Positions 14,486-14,512 of a DNA stretch of 14,512 nucleotides are shown here, one piece after another (within the stretch, counting starts at the first letter, position 1; each line of letters begins with the position of its first letter). The stretch spans positions 1-14,512 of the forward strand of contig CAYRMV010000087.1 of the NCBI GenBank assembly GCA_964425255.1, written 5' to 3'. The translations under genes and the position numbers were made by a program. The notes under the pieces are model-generated. The model ran no database searches and was not told the origin of the DNA. It saw only the letters and a list, made by a program, of their open reading frames with translations. This DNA comes from CAYRMV01 sp964425255 (GTDB taxonomy: Bacteria > Bacteroidota > Bacteroidia > Flavobacteriales_D > Crocinitomicaceae).

Positions 14486-14512
14486 ATGAATTTTCTATCT
14501 GAGCTTGACACT
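14486..14512 (+). CDS. Start of a gene cut by the right edge
   Basis: ATG at 14486 opens a frame, MNFLSELDT, still open at the window end. It is preceded by A-rich sequence (GAAAAA), as is common at Bacteroidota starts. Nine codons do not allow identification. An alternative + strand frame from ATG at 14452 closes at 14502 after 16 codons and is less likely. The gene would be divergent from the helix-turn-helix gene, sharing a 204-nt control region. Confidence 0.4.

Overview
The window is AT-rich DNA from a Bacteroidota, most likely Flavobacteriales. The evidence is the complete core type IX secretion/gliding-motor cluster (PorP/SprF, GldK, GldL, GldM, GldN), lineage-typical protein families, and matches to the Bacteroidota promoter box TAnnTTTG. 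A Crocinitomicaceae/Fluviicola-like host is my impression from the protein sequences, not a demonstrated placement. No phage, insertion sequence, CRISPR array, tRNA or rRNA was seen.

Layout. Positions 1-355 hold no recognisable gene but contain a perfect 16-bp palindrome and a perfect -7 promoter box. That box precedes a 34-codon gene at 356-460, encoding a single-span membrane protein and followed by its own terminator-like hairpin. Next on the + strand come a bacterial GH3-family acyl-amide synthetase-like protein (543-2060), a secreted propeller-like protein of unknown function (2067-2900) and a deoxynucleoside kinase (2951-3565). A strong bidirectional terminator (3594-3626) separates this set from everything to the right, which is on the minus strand.

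In transcription order, the minus strand carries a small helix-turn-helix/coiled-coil protein (14281-13946), topA (13718-11394), an arginase-fold protein with a degraded metal site only 3 nt after topA (11390-10230), and then porP, gldK, gldL, gldM and gldN (9991-3643). A divergent gene begins at 14486 and runs off the right edge.

How it works together. From established knowledge of the T9SS, GldL and GldM form the proton-driven inner-membrane motor, GldK and GldN form the periplasmic ring under the outer membrane, and PorP/SprF is an outer-membrane partner. The five genes are in the canonical order, with gaps of 49-114 nt; the porP-gldK and gldM-gldN gaps contain inverted repeats that could tune relative expression. 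TopA and the arginase-like protein lie directly upstream on the same strand.

Most of the window is ordinary core genome. The items most worth a second look are the 34-residue membrane protein with its own promoter and terminator, the arginase-like protein that has lost three of six canonical metal ligands next to the T9SS genes, the palindrome at 122-137, and the intercistronic hairpins.
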